64,000 bases of DNA from Erwinia sp. E_sp_B01_1 (GCF_036865545.1 NZ_CP142208.1:4650001-4714000); one strand, 5' to 3'. Counted from the stretch's first letter, positions 39,353 to 51,666 are shown. Numbers and translations: made by a program. The notes: a model not told the origin generated them from the sequence alone.

Positions 39353-39510
39353 GCGGTTCCTTTTAAGCTTCAGGGGTATCAGCATCTTAAGCAGACGCCA
39401 GCAAAATGCCAGAAGTCGTGCTGAATTTGCGGAGTTTGACCGAATGCCTGTTAAGGCTTGCCCTGCACCGCTATAATCCGTCCATCTTTCTCTGAAAACG
39501 GGTACAGAAT

Positions 39511-40374
39511 ATGATCCGCAGTATGACCGCCTACGCCCGGCGTGAAACCAAAGGCGACTGGGGCAGCGCAGCGTGGGAGCTTCGTTCCGTTAACCAGCGC
39601 TATTTAGAAACCTATATCCGCCTGCCAGAGCAGTTCCGTGGTCTGGAGCCAGTCATCCGCGAACGTATTCGTAATCGCCTGACGCGCGGTAAAATCGAGT
39701 GCAACCTGCGTTTTGATGCCGACCCGAGCGCGCAAAGTTCGCTGGTACTGAACGAAAAGCTGGCTATCCAGCTGGTTCAGGCTGCTAACTGGGTCAAAAT
39801 GCAGAGTGACGAAGGGGAGATCAACCCGGTCGATATCCTCCGCTGGCCTGGCGTGATGTCCGCTGAAGAGCAGGATCTGGACTCCATCTCCGCAGAGCTG
39901 TTAAAAGCGCTGGATGGGGCGCTGGATGACTTTATCACCTCCCGCGAGACGGAAGGCACCGCCCTGAAGTCGCTGATCGAACAGCGCCTGGAAGGCGTCA
40001 GTACGGAAGTCAGCAAGGTTCGCGCACAGATGCCGGACGTACTGAAATGGCAGCGTGAACGTCTGGTTACCAAGCTGGAAGATGCCCAGGTACAACTGGA
40101 CAGCAACCGCGTGGAGCAGGAACTGATTATGCTGGCGCAGCGCGTGGATGTGGCGGAAGAGCTGGATCGTCTGGAAGCCCACGTCAAAGAGACCTATAAC
40201 ATCCTGAAGAAGAAAGAAGCCGTTGGCCGCCGTCTCGACTTTATGATGCAGGAGTTCAACCGTGAGTCGAACACCCTGGCCTCTAAATCAATCAATGCGG
40301 ATGTGACCACTTCAGCCATCGAGCTGAAGGTGCTGATCGAGCAGATGCGCGAGCAGATTCAGAATATCGAGTAA
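39511..40374 (+). CDS. yicC: YicC endoribonuclease
   Basis: YicC-family RNase, reported to cleave the RyhB small RNA in E. coli. The 287 residues equal E. coli YicC. Start MIRSMTAYARRETKGDW, then YLETYIRLPEQFRGLEPVIRERI, and the C-terminal block GRRLDFMMQEFNRESNTLASKS are the family's hallmark regions. Much of residues 130-240 is coiled coil. It normally lies next to rph; here nupC and a lipoprotein gene have come between. A terminator follows. Confidence 0.95.
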   Translation: MIRSMTAYARRETKGDWGSAAWELRSVNQRYLETYIRLPEQFRGLEPVIRERIRNRLTRGKIECNLRFDADPSAQSSLVLNEKLAIQLVQAANWVKMQSDEGEINPVDILRWPGVMSAEEQDLDSISAELLKALDGALDDFITSRETEGTALKSLIEQRLEGVSTEVSKVRAQMPDVLKWQRERLVTKLEDAQVQLDSNRVEQELIMLAQRVDVAEELDRLEAHVKETYNILKKKEAVGRRLDFMMQEFNRESNTLASKSINADVTTSAIELKVLIEQMREQIQNIE

Positions 40375-40410
40375 GCATTCGATAATAGTCACAAAGAGAT
40401 AAACTTCAGT

Positions 40411-40436
40411 AAGCCCGTGCATTTGCCGGGCTTTTT
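40411..40436 (+). terminator. yicC terminator
   Basis: AGCCCG-TGCATTTGC-CGGGCT followed by a run of five T, 37 bases after the yicC stop. Confidence 0.8.
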
Positions 40437-40751
40437 GCTATTAAAAATCATAAAAATCCAAAATCGTGCATCAGCATGTTATCTAACGGCGTTAATTTAC
40501 TTACCAGCAATGCGTAAACCGTTATTCCGCAATCTGAATTCGCTTTTTAACGTCTTTCAGGAATACCGTCAGGGTAAAGCTCATCATTACCAGCAGGTTC
40601 TTTTTAGTTAGTACTAACAGGTGCGGCGTAAAGCATACTCTTTATAACTCAACATCCTTTTGAGGTTGCTGCGGTTTTTTTGTAGTAGGTTTAGTTTCGC
40701 CACCAGGCTAAAATACCCCCTAATTTTTTATGGATTCTTTTGAGGCCTGTT
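40437..40751. other. AT-rich intergenic region before yjdM
   Basis: About 315 bases between the yicC terminator and yjdM. A 64-codon open frame (40417-40611) has no visible family features and no ribosome site. I see no RNA gene or repeat. The yjdM promoter presumably lies near 40680-40740. Confidence 0.4.
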
Positions 40752-41090
40752 ATGCAAATCCTTCCTCCGTGCCCTAAATGCCACTCTGAATATACCTGGC
40801 AAGATGGTGCCCTCTTTAACTGCCCGGAGTGTGGTCACGTCTGGGCTAAGGGCGCTGATGCTGCTTCCGATGATGCACTGATAGTGAAAGATGCCAACGG
40901 CAATCTACTGGCCGATGGCGACAGCGTTACCGTAATAAAAGATTTAAAAGTGAAAGGCAGCTCTACGCCACTGAAGATCGGAACCAAAGTGAAAAGCATT
41001 CGGCTGGTAGAGGGTGACCACAATATTGACTGCAAAATCGACGGGTTTGGCCCAATGAAGCTGAAGTCTGAGTTCGTGAAGAAGAACTAA
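40752..41090 (+). CDS. yjdM: Zinc-ribbon protein YjdM (PhnA family)
   Basis: Small protein of 112 residues. The start at 40752 ([19 protein letters not shown]) gives the usual length; E. coli YjdM is 111. A four-Cys zinc ribbon, CPKC and CPEC, lies at residues 7-30, followed by a beta-barrel domain [24 protein letters not shown] and the near-invariant [21 protein letters not shown] end. In E. coli it is near the phn locus but is not needed for phosphonate use; its function is unknown. Confidence 0.93.
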   Translation: MQILPPCPKCHSEYTWQDGALFNCPECGHVWAKGADAASDDALIVKDANGNLLADGDSVTVIKDLKVKGSSTPLKIGTKVKSIRLVEGDHNIDCKIDGFGPMKLKSEFVKKN

Positions 41091-41290
41091 CGCGAACTGC
41101 TGCGCAGCTATGCCGTTCCGTTAACGGCTGATACTCAGGCAAGCATTGCGCTGACCAGGGCCGGGACGTGATCAATGTTCCGGCCTGAGTCAGTTAGCCC
41201 GTGTCAAATCAGAGGAGGGTAATTCCGGCCATGAAATGGCTCCTCAAAACTTCGATGTTACCTCTCTGGCCCTGAATGATCTCTTCTACC

Positions 41291-41971
41291 TCAGTGATAT
41301 TTCCGGGCCGCTGTCTCCAAAATTGGCATTTTCTCCTGAATCACCTTTTGCATTCTTTGCATCACCTTTTCACGGACATCTGGCGGCGCTGTATCAGGGC
41401 TACCCGCATTGAAAGGCGGTGCCGGTGCATATTCCAGCCCCAGTTGAATGGACTGAGCTACCTCTTCTCCGGCGATTTCTGCAATCACCACCAGCGCAAA
41501 ATCGATGCCTGCCGTCACGCCTCCACCGGTTATCACATGCCCATCTTTTACCACCCGCCCCGGATCAGGAATGGCGCCAAACAGCGCTAACGAATCACGC
41601 CATGCCCAGTGGCAGGCCGCCCGTTTGCCGTTGAGCAGGCCCGCTGCCGCCAGAATCAGTGACCCGGTGCAGACCGAAGTCAGATAGCCTGCACCCAACC
41701 CCAGCCGACGTATTGCCGCCAGGAAATCAGCATTTTCAATTGCATTGGTACAGTTACCGCCGGGCATACAGAGCACATCACAATCGGCGATATCTTCAAG
41801 CCGGGACAAACTGGCAAAGCTGAAGCTCCCCACATCCACCGGCTCAGCCCCCAAAGAGGCCACTATCACTTTTGCATCCGCTAAATGTGAGAAGAACTGA
41901 TAAGGGCCGGTAAAATCCAGCTGAGTAATCCCCTGATACAGAGGCATTACTATGGTGAAAGGTTTTTTCAT
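41291..41971 (-). CDS. DJ-1/PfpI family protein, isonitrile hydratase-like
   Basis: Glutaminase-like fold enzyme of 226 residues. The start at 41971 (MKKPFTIVMPLYQGITQLDF) has a GGAG ribosome site; the open frame extends to 42055 without one. The nucleophile elbow is LTSVCTGSLILAAAG with the catalytic Cys near residue 100, and CMPGGNC precedes it. ACHWAWRD and VITGGGVTAGIDFAL match the isonitrile hydratase (InhA) group, which hydrates isonitriles to N-formamides. A related ThiJ/PfpI hydrolase is the alternative. It follows an unknown gene on the same strand. Confidence 0.75.
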   Translation of the reverse strand: MKKPFTIVMPLYQGITQLDFTGPYQFFSHLADAKVIVASLGAEPVDVGSFSFASLSRLEDIADCDVLCMPGGNCTNAIENADFLAAIRRLGLGAGYLTSVCTGSLILAAAGLLNGKRAACHWAWRDSLALFGAIPDPGRVVKDGHVITGGGVTAGIDFALVVIAEIAGEEVAQSIQLGLEYAPAPPFNAGSPDTAPPDVREKVMQRMQKVIQEKMPILETAARKYH

Positions 41972-42047
41972 AGTGTTCTCCAGAAAGGCTGGCCTGGTCA
42001 GGGTATAAGCATTTTCTCTGGCGATGATAGCCAGTCTGCCATCATAT

Positions 42048-42449
42048 TTAGTCATATTCTGCCGCCTCGTCAGCCGTAATCAGCGACATTTTTTCCAGCT
42101 GCAACACAATGGAGCGAAGGCTACGCTCATGTAACTGGCCCAGCGTGCGAATGCCAATGCTGCTCTGAAAATCTTCCCTGAGCCTGAGCTTGTCCTCCTC
42201 GCTCCAGGGTAAATAAGCATTTGCAGGTCTGCCACCGGCCCGGTTTTTTTCACGCCGTTGCTCCGGGGTCAGCTTTATCTTCTCTTTTCTCTTGATCTGC
42301 GGGAACTCATCACCTTCAAACTCTTCAGCCAGCGAATAGAGAAGCCGGATTATCTCGCTGGCATGGACCACCGAAGTGGGTGGCAGTAACTCGCCAGTTT
42401 CAGGGTGAACTCCTCTGGCTAACTGTTTAAAAACGTCCCCTGCTCTCAT
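42048..42449 (-). CDS. Hypothetical protein with Myb-like or HTH-like C-terminus
   Basis: I do not recognise this 133-residue protein. The N-terminal 35 residues (FKQLARGVHPETGELLPPTS, ending before VVHASEIIRLL) look helical. A basic linker IKRKEKIKLTPEQRREKNRAGGRP follows. The C-terminal part, LPWSEEDKLRLREDFQ then ELHE-like RSLRSIVLQLEKMSLI, resembles a Myb/SANT HTH, so DNA or RNA binding is possible. It lies 76 bases before the DJ-1 gene, so the two may be co-transcribed. No homologue is claimed. Confidence 0.65.
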   Translation of the reverse strand: MRAGDVFKQLARGVHPETGELLPPTSVVHASEIIRLLYSLAEEFEGDEFPQIKRKEKIKLTPEQRREKNRAGGRPANAYLPWSEEDKLRLREDFQSSIGIRTLGQLHERSLRSIVLQLEKMSLITADEAAEYD

Positions 42450-42585
42450 TTTATCTCTCCCTGTTCAAAATGCTCTTATCCACTCCGGATTAGCTAAACT
42501 AATTTAACCAACACGTTTTAAAAAATTCAATCGTCAAACTCACTCAAATCCTTCAAGCTTGCCGCCGATTACTCTGGAGCTGGCT

Positions 42586-44974
<2,389 letters not shown>

Positions 44975-45123
44975 TTAGCATGAAAAGCAACATCATTACC
45001 GGGACCTGCTTTCCATATTCCGAGAAAATCACGGCCTTGCTGCCTGAAACGCTGCATGAAGGGCATCAGCCGTGTATACTGTGCAGGAAGTAGACTCCGC
45101 TTTATTGGCATATCAAGATAATC

Positions 45124-45747
45124 ATGGCTCAAGGCACACTTTTTATTGTTTCTGCTCCCAGTGGGGCGGGAAAATCCAGCTTGATTCACGCACTGCTGAA
45201 AACGCAGCCGCTGTACGATACTCAGGTCTCCATTTCCCATACCACCAGGGGAGTGCGCCCGGGCGAAAGTCACGGTGAACATTATTACTTCGTCTCGCAC
45301 GACGAATTCCGCGGCATGATTCAGGAAGACGCTTTCCTTGAGCATGCCGAAGTGTTTGGCAACTTCTACGGTACTTCGCGTAAAGCGATTGAGCAGGTGT
45401 TGTCGACGGGTGTGGATGTGTTCCTGGATATCGACTGGCAGGGTGCGCAGCAGATTCGGCAGAAAATGCCGCAGGCACGCAGCATTTTTGTGTTGCCGCC
45501 ATCGAAAGATGAACTGGATCGCCGTCTGCGTGGGCGCGGCCAGGACAGCGAAGAGGTGATCACCCGACGCATGGCCCAGGCCGTAGCGGAGATGAGCCAC
45601 TTTGCAGAATATGATTACCTAATTGTGAATGATGATTTCGACCTGGCGCTGTCAGATATGAAAACCATCATTCGCGCTGAGCGTCTGCGTATGGGCCGTC
45701 AAAAATCCCGTCATGATGCGTTAATCAGCAAACTATTGGCAGACTGA
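45124..45747 (+). CDS. gmk: Guanylate kinase
   Basis: Converts GMP to GDP with ATP. The P-loop is [15 protein letters not shown] (near 5-19). The GMP-binding segment [21 protein letters not shown] near 36-56 and [14 protein letters not shown] near 98-111 are intact. The 207 residues equal E. coli Gmk. It starts the gmk-rpoZ-spoT-trmH-recG run and is divergent from ligB. A TATACT near 45076 may be the -10 of its promoter. Confidence 0.98.
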   Translation: MAQGTLFIVSAPSGAGKSSLIHALLKTQPLYDTQVSISHTTRGVRPGESHGEHYYFVSHDEFRGMIQEDAFLEHAEVFGNFYGTSRKAIEQVLSTGVDVFLDIDWQGAQQIRQKMPQARSIFVLPPSKDELDRRLRGRGQDSEEVITRRMAQAVAEMSHFAEYDYLIVNDDFDLALSDMKTIIRAERLRMGRQKSRHDALISKLLAD

Positions 45748-45800
45748 GGACAACTCAGTATGATGCCCAGTCATTTCGTCACCCGTGGAGTATCACATTT

Positions 45801-46076
45801 ATGGCACGCGTAACCGTACAGGACGCAGTAGAAAAAATTGGTAACCGTTTTGACCTGGTTCTGGTGGCAGCACGTCGCGCTCGTCAGATGCAGGTTGGCG
45901 GTAAAGATCCGCTGGTTCCTGAAGAAAACGACAAATCTACCGTGATCGCTCTGCGCGAAATCGAAGAAGGTCTGATCACCAACCAGATTCTGGACGTGCG
46001 TGATCGTCAGGAACAGCATGAGCAGGAAGCCGCTGAATTGCAGGCCGTTACCGCTATCGCTGAAGGTCGTCGTTAA
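45801..46076 (+). CDS. rpoZ: RNA polymerase omega subunit
   Basis: Supports assembly of the beta' subunit and ppGpp binding. The 91 residues equal E. coli omega. Start [20 protein letters not shown] and ARRARQMQ with the conserved [15 protein letters not shown] helix are intact. It lies 53 bases after gmk and 21 before the spoT start. Confidence 0.98.
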   Translation: MARVTVQDAVEKIGNRFDLVLVAARRARQMQVGGKDPLVPEENDKSTVIALREIEEGLITNQILDVRDRQEQHEQEAAELQAVTAIAEGRR

Positions 46077-46097
46077 TCACCAGCCTGCAGGTTGCCC

Positions 46098-48218
46098 TTG
46101 TATCTGTTCGAAAGTCTCAATCAGCTGATTGAAAAATACTTGCCTGAGGATCAGGTTAAACGCCTCAAGCAAGCTTACCTTGTCGCACGTGATGCTCACG
46201 AGGGACAGACGCGTTCCAGTGGTGAGCCCTATATCACTCACCCGGTAGCCGTTGCCTGCATCCTGGCTGAAATGAAGCTCGACCATGAAACGCTCATGGC
46301 CGCGCTTTTGCACGACGTTATCGAAGACACCCCAGCCACCTATCAGGATATGGAACAGCTGTTCGGACAGACTGTTGCTGAACTGGTAGAGGGGGTTTCC
46401 AAACTCGATAAGCTGAAATTCCGCGATAAAAAAGAAGCCCAGGCGGAGAACTTCCGCAAAATGATCATGGCGATGGTGCAGGATATCCGCGTCATTCTGA
46501 TCAAACTGGCTGACCGTACGCATAACATGCGCACGCTGGGTGCATTGCGACCGGATAAAAAACGGCGTATTGCCCTGGAAACGCTGGAAATTTACAGCCC
46601 CCTGGCCCACCGTCTTGGTATTCATCATCTGAAAACCGAGCTGGAAGAGCTGGGCTTTGAAGCCCTCTACCCCAACCGCTACCGCGTCATCAAAGAAGTG
46701 GTTAAAGCGGCCCGCGGCAACCGTAAAGAGATGATCCAGAAAATCCTCTCTGAAATTGACGGTCGTCTGCAGGAAGCGGGGGTCTCCTGTCGCGTCAGTG
46801 GTCGGGAAAAACACCTCTATTCGATTTACTGCAAAATGCACCTGAAGGAGCAGCGGTTCCATTCCATTATGGATATCTATGCTTTCCGGGTCATCGTCAG
46901 TGATGTCGATACCTGTTACCGGGTTCTGGGGCAGATGCACAGCCTCTACAAACCTCGTCCGGGTCGGGTTAAAGACTACATCGCTATACCCAAGGCCAAC
47001 GGCTATCAGTCACTCCATACCTCCATGATTGGCCCGCACGGCGTGCCGGTTGAAGTGCAGATCCGTACCGAAGATATGGATCAGATGGCGGAGATGGGTG
47101 TGGCAGCACACTGGGCTTATAAAGAGCAGGGTGAAAGTAGCACAACCGCACAGATTCGCGCCCAGCGCTGGCTGCAAAGCCTGCTTGAGCTGCAACAGAG
47201 TGCCGGTAGCTCCTTTGAATTTATCGAAAGCGTGAAATCCGATCTGTTCCCGGATGAGATTTACGTTTTCACCCCGGAAGGCCGCATCGTCGAACTTCCT
47301 GCTGGCGCGACGCCGGTCGACTTTGCCTATGCCGTGCATACCGATATCGGCCATGCCTGTGTGGGTGCCCGTGTCGATCGTCAGCCTTATCCCCTTTCAC
47401 AGCCGCTGACCAGCGGGCAAACCGTAGAGATCATCACTGCACCTGGCGCACGACCTAATGCCGCCTGGCTGAACTTTGTGGTGAGCTCTAAAGCCCGTGC
47501 GAAAATCCGTCAGCTGCTGAAAAACCTCAAGCGCGATGATTCGGTGAGTCTGGGCCGCCGTCTGCTCAACCATGCGTTGGGTGGCAGCCGTAAACTGGCC
47601 GAAATCCCGCCTGAGAATGTTCAGCACGAGCTGGAAAGGATGAAGCTGGCCACGCTGGACGATCTGCTGGCCGAGATAGGTCTGGGTAACGCCATGAGCG
47701 TGGTGGTGGCGAAAAATCTGCAGCAAAGCGAGCAGACTTCCCCATCAACGCCGCCCGTTTCCACGCCTTCACGCAGCAAGCTGCCGATCAAGGGCGCCGA
47801 TGGCGTGCTGATCACCTTTGCCAAATGCTGCCGCCCAATCCCTGGCGATCCGATTGTGGCGCACGTCAGCCCTGGCAAAGGCCTGGTGGTACACCATGAA
47901 TCTTGCCGTAATATTCGTGGCTACCAGAAAGAGCCTGAGAAATTCATGGCCGTGGAGTGGGATAAAGAGACGGAGCAGGAGTTTGTGGCGGAGATCAAGG
48001 TGGATATGTTTAACCACCAGGGCGCGCTGGCGAACCTGACAGCGGCAATCAATACGGCCGGATCCAATATTCAGAGCCTGAATACCGAAGAGAAAGATGG
48101 CCGGGTATACAGTGCCTTTATCCGTCTGACCGCACGCGATCGCGTTCACCTGGCGAATATTATGCGTAAAATCCGCGTAATGCCGGACGTGATTAAAGTT
48201 CATCGTAACCGAAACTAG
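46098..48218 (+). CDS. spoT: Bifunctional (p)ppGpp synthetase/hydrolase SpoT
   Basis: Makes and degrades (p)ppGpp. The TTG at 46098 (MYLFESLNQLIEKY) matches the E. coli start, with CAGG seven bases upstream; the TTG at 46092 overlaps that site. Domains in order: HD hydrolase (VACILAEMKLDHETLMAALLHDVIEDT near 55-81), synthetase (VSGREKHLYSIYCKM, PKANGYQSLHTS near 300), TGS (DEIYVFTPEGRIVELP) and a C-terminal ACT domain. Length 706 (E. coli 702). It is 21 bases after rpoZ and four before trmH. Confidence 0.98.
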   Translation: MYLFESLNQLIEKYLPEDQVKRLKQAYLVARDAHEGQTRSSGEPYITHPVAVACILAEMKLDHETLMAALLHDVIEDTPATYQDMEQLFGQTVAELVEGVSKLDKLKFRDKKEAQAENFRKMIMAMVQDIRVILIKLADRTHNMRTLGALRPDKKRRIALETLEIYSPLAHRLGIHHLKTELEELGFEALYPNRYRVIKEVVKAARGNRKEMIQKILSEIDGRLQEAGVSCRVSGREKHLYSIYCKMHLKEQRFHSIMDIYAFRVIVSDVDTCYRVLGQMHSLYKPRPGRVKDYIAIPKANGYQSLHTSMIGPHGVPVEVQIRTEDMDQMAEMGVAAHWAYKEQGESSTTAQIRAQRWLQSLLELQQSAGSSFEFIESVKSDLFPDEIYVFTPEGRIVELPAGATPVDFAYAVHTDIGHACVGARVDRQPYPLSQPLTSGQTVEIITAPGARPNAAWLNFVVSSKARAKIRQLLKNLKRDDSVSLGRRLLNHALGGSRKLAEIPPENVQHELERMKLATLDDLLAEIGLGNAMSVVVAKNLQQSEQTSPSTPPVSTPSRSKLPIKGADGVLITFAKCCRPIPGDPIVAHVSPGKGLVVHHESCRNIRGYQKEPEKFMAVEWDKETEQEFVAEIKVDMFNHQGALANLTAAINTAGSNIQSLNTEEKDGRVYSAFIRLTARDRVHLANIMRKIRVMPDVIKVHRNRN

Positions 48219-48221
48219 CGC

Positions 48222-48920
48222 ATGAATGCTCAACGTTATGCCCGCATTCTGGAGATGCTGGCCGCCCGCCAGCATGACCTGACCGTTTGTATGGAGCAGG
48301 TCCACAAGCCCCATAACGTCTCCGCCGTGATCCGCACGGCGGACGCGGTCGGCGTGCACGAAGTCCATGCGGTCTGGCCTGGCAGCAGGATGCGCACCAT
48401 GGTCTCTTCGGCGGCTGGCAGCAACAGCTGGGTGCAGGTGAAAACTCATCGCACCATTGCTGAAGCCGTTACCCAGCTGAAAGGCCAGGGAATGCAGATC
48501 CTCGCCACTCACCTTTCTGATAAAGCCGTAGATTTCCGTGAGATTGATTACACCCGACCGACCTGTATTTTAATGGGGCAGGAAAAAACGGGGATCACTC
48601 AGGAGGCTCTCGACCTGGCCGATCAGGATATTATTATCCCGATGATCGGCATGGTGCAGTCGCTGAATGTTTCTGTCGCCTCAGCGCTCATCCTGTATGA
48701 AGCGCAGCGTCAACGGCAAAACGCCGGCATGTATCAGCGCACCCACAGCACGCTGGAGTATCACGAGCAGCAGCGTCTGCTGTTTGAAGGGGGCTATCCG
48801 GTGCTTGCCAGAGTCGCAAAGCACAAGGGTCTGCCCTATCCGGTGATTAACGAGGTGGGCGAAGTGGTGGCCGATCCCGAGTGGTGGGCGACCATGCAAG
48901 CCTCGGTACGCAGAAAATGA
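48222..48920 (+). CDS. trmH: tRNA (guanosine-18 2'-O)-methyltransferase
   Basis: SPOUT enzyme that methylates G18 in the D-loop of tRNA. The start MNAQRYARILEMLAARQHDL and NVSAVIRTADAVGVHEVHAVWPG, CILMGQEKTGIT and GMVQSLNVSVASALILYEAQR (near 145-165) motifs are intact. 232 residues (E. coli 229). The stop overlaps the recG ATG by four bases (ATGA), so the two are coupled. Confidence 0.98.
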   Translation: MNAQRYARILEMLAARQHDLTVCMEQVHKPHNVSAVIRTADAVGVHEVHAVWPGSRMRTMVSSAAGSNSWVQVKTHRTIAEAVTQLKGQGMQILATHLSDKAVDFREIDYTRPTCILMGQEKTGITQEALDLADQDIIIPMIGMVQSLNVSVASALILYEAQRQRQNAGMYQRTHSTLEYHEQQRLLFEGGYPVLARVAKHKGLPYPVINEVGEVVADPEWWATMQASVRRK

Positions 48921-50998
48921 CCGGTCGCCTGCTGGATGCCGTCCCGCTGAATTCACTGTCAGGCGTTGGCGCAAGTCAGGCAGGCAAACTGGCGAAACTG
49001 GGGCTGGTTACCGTACAGGATTTGCTGTTACACCTGCCGCTTCGCTATGAAGACCGCACCCAGCTTTATGCCATCAACGATCTCCTCCCAAATATTTATG
49101 CCACGGTAGAAGGTGAAGTGCTGCAAAGCGATATCACTTTTGGCCGCCGGCGGATGCTGACCTGTCAAATCAGTGACGGCACCGGCATCCTTACCCTGCG
49201 CTTTTTTAACTTCAATGCCGGCATGAAAAACAGCCTGTCACCGGGTAAACGCGTTACCGCTTATGGCGAGATTAAACGCGGCCAGCGTGGTGCAGAGATC
49301 ATACATCCGGAATACCGCGTACAGGGTGATAACAGCGTGGTGGAGCTGCAGGAGACGCTGACCCCGGTCTACTCCACCACGGAAGGTATTCGCCAGGCCA
49401 CGCTGCGTAATCTCACCGATCAGGCACTCGACCTGCTGGATACCTGCGCCATCGCCGAGCTGCTTCCCCCGGAGTTGAGTCAGGGCATGATCAGCCTGAA
49501 GCAGGCCTTACGCACGCTTCATCGTCCGCCACCCGACATGGCACTGGCCGATCTGGACAGCGGAAAGCATCCGGCACAGCGACGCCTGATCATGGAGGAG
49601 CTGCTGGCCCATAACCTCAGCATGCTGGCCGTGAGAGCCGGGGCACAGCGTTATCATGCGTTGTCGATGCCTGCCCGTCATGAACTCAGCGACAGGTTGC
49701 TGGCGGCGCTGCCGTTCAGCCCTACAGGCGCACAGGAACGCGTAGTGCGCGAAATCGAGCTGGACCTGGCCCATGACTATCCGATGATGCGCCTGGTGCA
49801 GGGAGATGTCGGGTCAGGCAAAACGCTGGTGGCTGCCCTGACGGCGCTGAACGTGATTGCTTACGGCAAACAGGTCGCCATGATGGCTCCGACAGAGTTG
49901 CTGGCAGAGCAGCATGCAAATAACTTCCGCCAGTGGTTCGCGCCGCTGGGGATTGAGGTTGGCTGGCTGGCCGGAAAGCAAAAAGGCAAGGCACGTCTGG
50001 CGCAGCAGGAAGCGATTGCCAGCGGTCAGGTTTCGATGATCGTCGGCACCCATGCGATTTTCCAGGAACAGGTGCAGTTCAACGGGCTGGCACTGGTGAT
50101 TATCGATGAGCAGCACCGGTTTGGTGTGCATCAGCGTCTTGCCCTGTGGGAAAAAGGAGAAGAGCAGGGTTTCCATCCCCACCAGCTGATCATGACTGCC
50201 ACCCCGATCCCACGCACGCTGGCAATGACCGCCTATGCCGATCTCGATACCTCAACCATCGATGAACTGCCGCCGGGCAGGACGCCGGTGACCACCGTAG
50301 CGATCCCTGACACGCGAAGAGCAGACATTATTGCCAGGGTTAAAAGCGCCTGTAGTGATGAGGGCCGTCAGGCTTACTGGGTCTGTACGCTGATTGAAGA
50401 GTCGGAACAGCTGGAAGCTCAGGCCGCTGAAGCGACCTGGGAAGAGCTTAAGCTGGCGCTGCCGGAGTTGCAGGTTGGGCTGGTACACGGGCGTATGAAG
50501 CCCACAGAAAAACAGGCGGTGATGCACTCCTTCAAGCAGGGGGAGATTCATCTGCTGATTGCCACCACGGTCATTGAAGTCGGGGTGGATGTTCCTAATG
50601 CCAGCCTGATGATTATTGAAAACCCGGAGCGTCTGGGGCTGGCACAGCTCCATCAGCTTCGGGGCCGTGTGGGTCGTGGATCCGTGGCCTCTCACTGCGT
50701 GCTGCTTTATAAAGCCCCGCTGAGTAAAACTGCCCAGAAGCGTCTGCAGGTGTTGCGCGACAGCAATGACGGGTTCGTGATTGCCCAGTGCGATCTGGAA
50801 ATCCGTGGCCCCGGCGAAATGCTGGGTACCCGCCAGACCGGCAATGCCGAGTTTAAAGTAGCCGATTTACTGCGGGACGGGGCAATGATCCCGGAAGTAC
50901 AGCGCGTCGCCCGACACATCCACCAGCATTATCCGGAACAGGCTCAGGCGCTGATTGAACGCTGGCTACCGGAAACGCAGCGCTACACCAACGCCTGA
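48917..50998 (+). CDS. recG: ATP-dependent DNA helicase RecG
   Basis: Remodels stalled replication forks and Holliday-type junctions. The start at 48917 (MTGRLLDAVPLNSLSGVGA) gives 693 residues, equal to E. coli; the ORF open frame extends 12 codons upstream. The N-terminal wedge/OB fold spans 1-250, Walker A is GDVGSGKTLVA near 292-302 and the DEQHRFG box near 396. SF2 motifs TATPIPRTLAMTAY, VGVDVPNASLMI and RGRVGR are intact. Coupled to trmH by a four-base overlap. Confidence 0.98.
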   Translation: MTGRLLDAVPLNSLSGVGASQAGKLAKLGLVTVQDLLLHLPLRYEDRTQLYAINDLLPNIYATVEGEVLQSDITFGRRRMLTCQISDGTGILTLRFFNFNAGMKNSLSPGKRVTAYGEIKRGQRGAEIIHPEYRVQGDNSVVELQETLTPVYSTTEGIRQATLRNLTDQALDLLDTCAIAELLPPELSQGMISLKQALRTLHRPPPDMALADLDSGKHPAQRRLIMEELLAHNLSMLAVRAGAQRYHALSMPARHELSDRLLAALPFSPTGAQERVVREIELDLAHDYPMMRLVQGDVGSGKTLVAALTALNVIAYGKQVAMMAPTELLAEQHANNFRQWFAPLGIEVGWLAGKQKGKARLAQQEAIASGQVSMIVGTHAIFQEQVQFNGLALVIIDEQHRFGVHQRLALWEKGEEQGFHPHQLIMTATPIPRTLAMTAYADLDTSTIDELPPGRTPVTTVAIPDTRRADIIARVKSACSDEGRQAYWVCTLIEESEQLEAQAAEATWEELKLALPELQVGLVHGRMKPTEKQAVMHSFKQGEIHLLIATTVIEVGVDVPNASLMIIENPERLGLAQLHQLRGRVGRGSVASHCVLLYKAPLSKTAQKRLQVLRDSNDGFVIAQCDLEIRGPGEMLGTRQTGNAEFKVADLLRDGAMIPEVQRVARHIHQHYPEQAQALIERWLPETQRYTNA

Positions 50999-51016
50999 CG
51001 GCAGTGACCTCCCGCT

Positions 51017-51666
51017 TCAGGAGGCCATATCGCTGACCGCCTCGTCGACGGGTTGCTCACCGGTGGTCAGTTCCAGGATCACCCGGTTCACTTCCGGTTT
51101 TTCAATCAGGCTGTGCAGCACCGCAGCCACGTCCTCACGCGGTACGGAACCATAGGGAATAGCCAGCCCAAGGCGCACTTTACCGCTGCCAGCGTCGTTG
51201 ACCAGGGTGCCGGGGCGAAGAATGACCCAGTCCAGCGAGGTCGCTGCCAGCATTACATCCGCCTGCTTCTTTACCTGCATATAGTGTTCAAAGGTTGGAG
51301 AAATTTTTTTGCCCGTCCTGCTTCCGGGAAAGCGGAGACCAGCAGAAAGCGTTTTATGCCTGCCAGCCTCGCAGCCTCAGCCGCAAACTTGCAGCCGCGT
51401 CCGTCAATACCGTCGGTTAACTCAATACCTGCACCGGCAGCACCGGCAGAGAACACCACCGCATCACACCCCTGCATCGCTTCTGCCAGTTTTTCACTGC
51501 TGGTGTTCATCAGGTCTGTATTGACCGGTTTAACCCCATCCGCCAAAAGTGCTTGTTCCTGCCCTTCACGCCGCCAGATACCCGTGACCTGATGGCCCGC
51601 CTTGACCAGTCGTTTTCTTAAATGGCTGCCAACGCCACCCGTTGCACCAATAATAAATACCTGCAT
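51017..51666 (-). pseudogene. NAD(P)-binding oxidoreductase-like protein, frameshifted
   Basis: A SDR/NmrA-like protein. The 5' part starts MQVFIIGATGGVGSHLRKRL with a Rossmann GATGGVG loop at residues 7-13 and continues VVFSAGAAGAG, RGCKFAAEAARLAGIKRFLL. The frame breaks in an A7 run (complement of 51304-51310); adding one A gives AKKISPTFEHYMQVKKQADVML and joins it to the second part (ending WVILRPGTLV, VPREDVAAVL and EAVSDMAS). The repaired protein is 216 residues. The gene replaces gltS, which occupies this place in E. coli. Function beyond an NAD(P)-binding fold is unknown. Confidence 0.82.

Noticed and set aside
46077..46940. 287-codon open frame antisense to spoT
   Set aside because: Shadow of the spoT HD domain; no ribosome site or recognisable motif.
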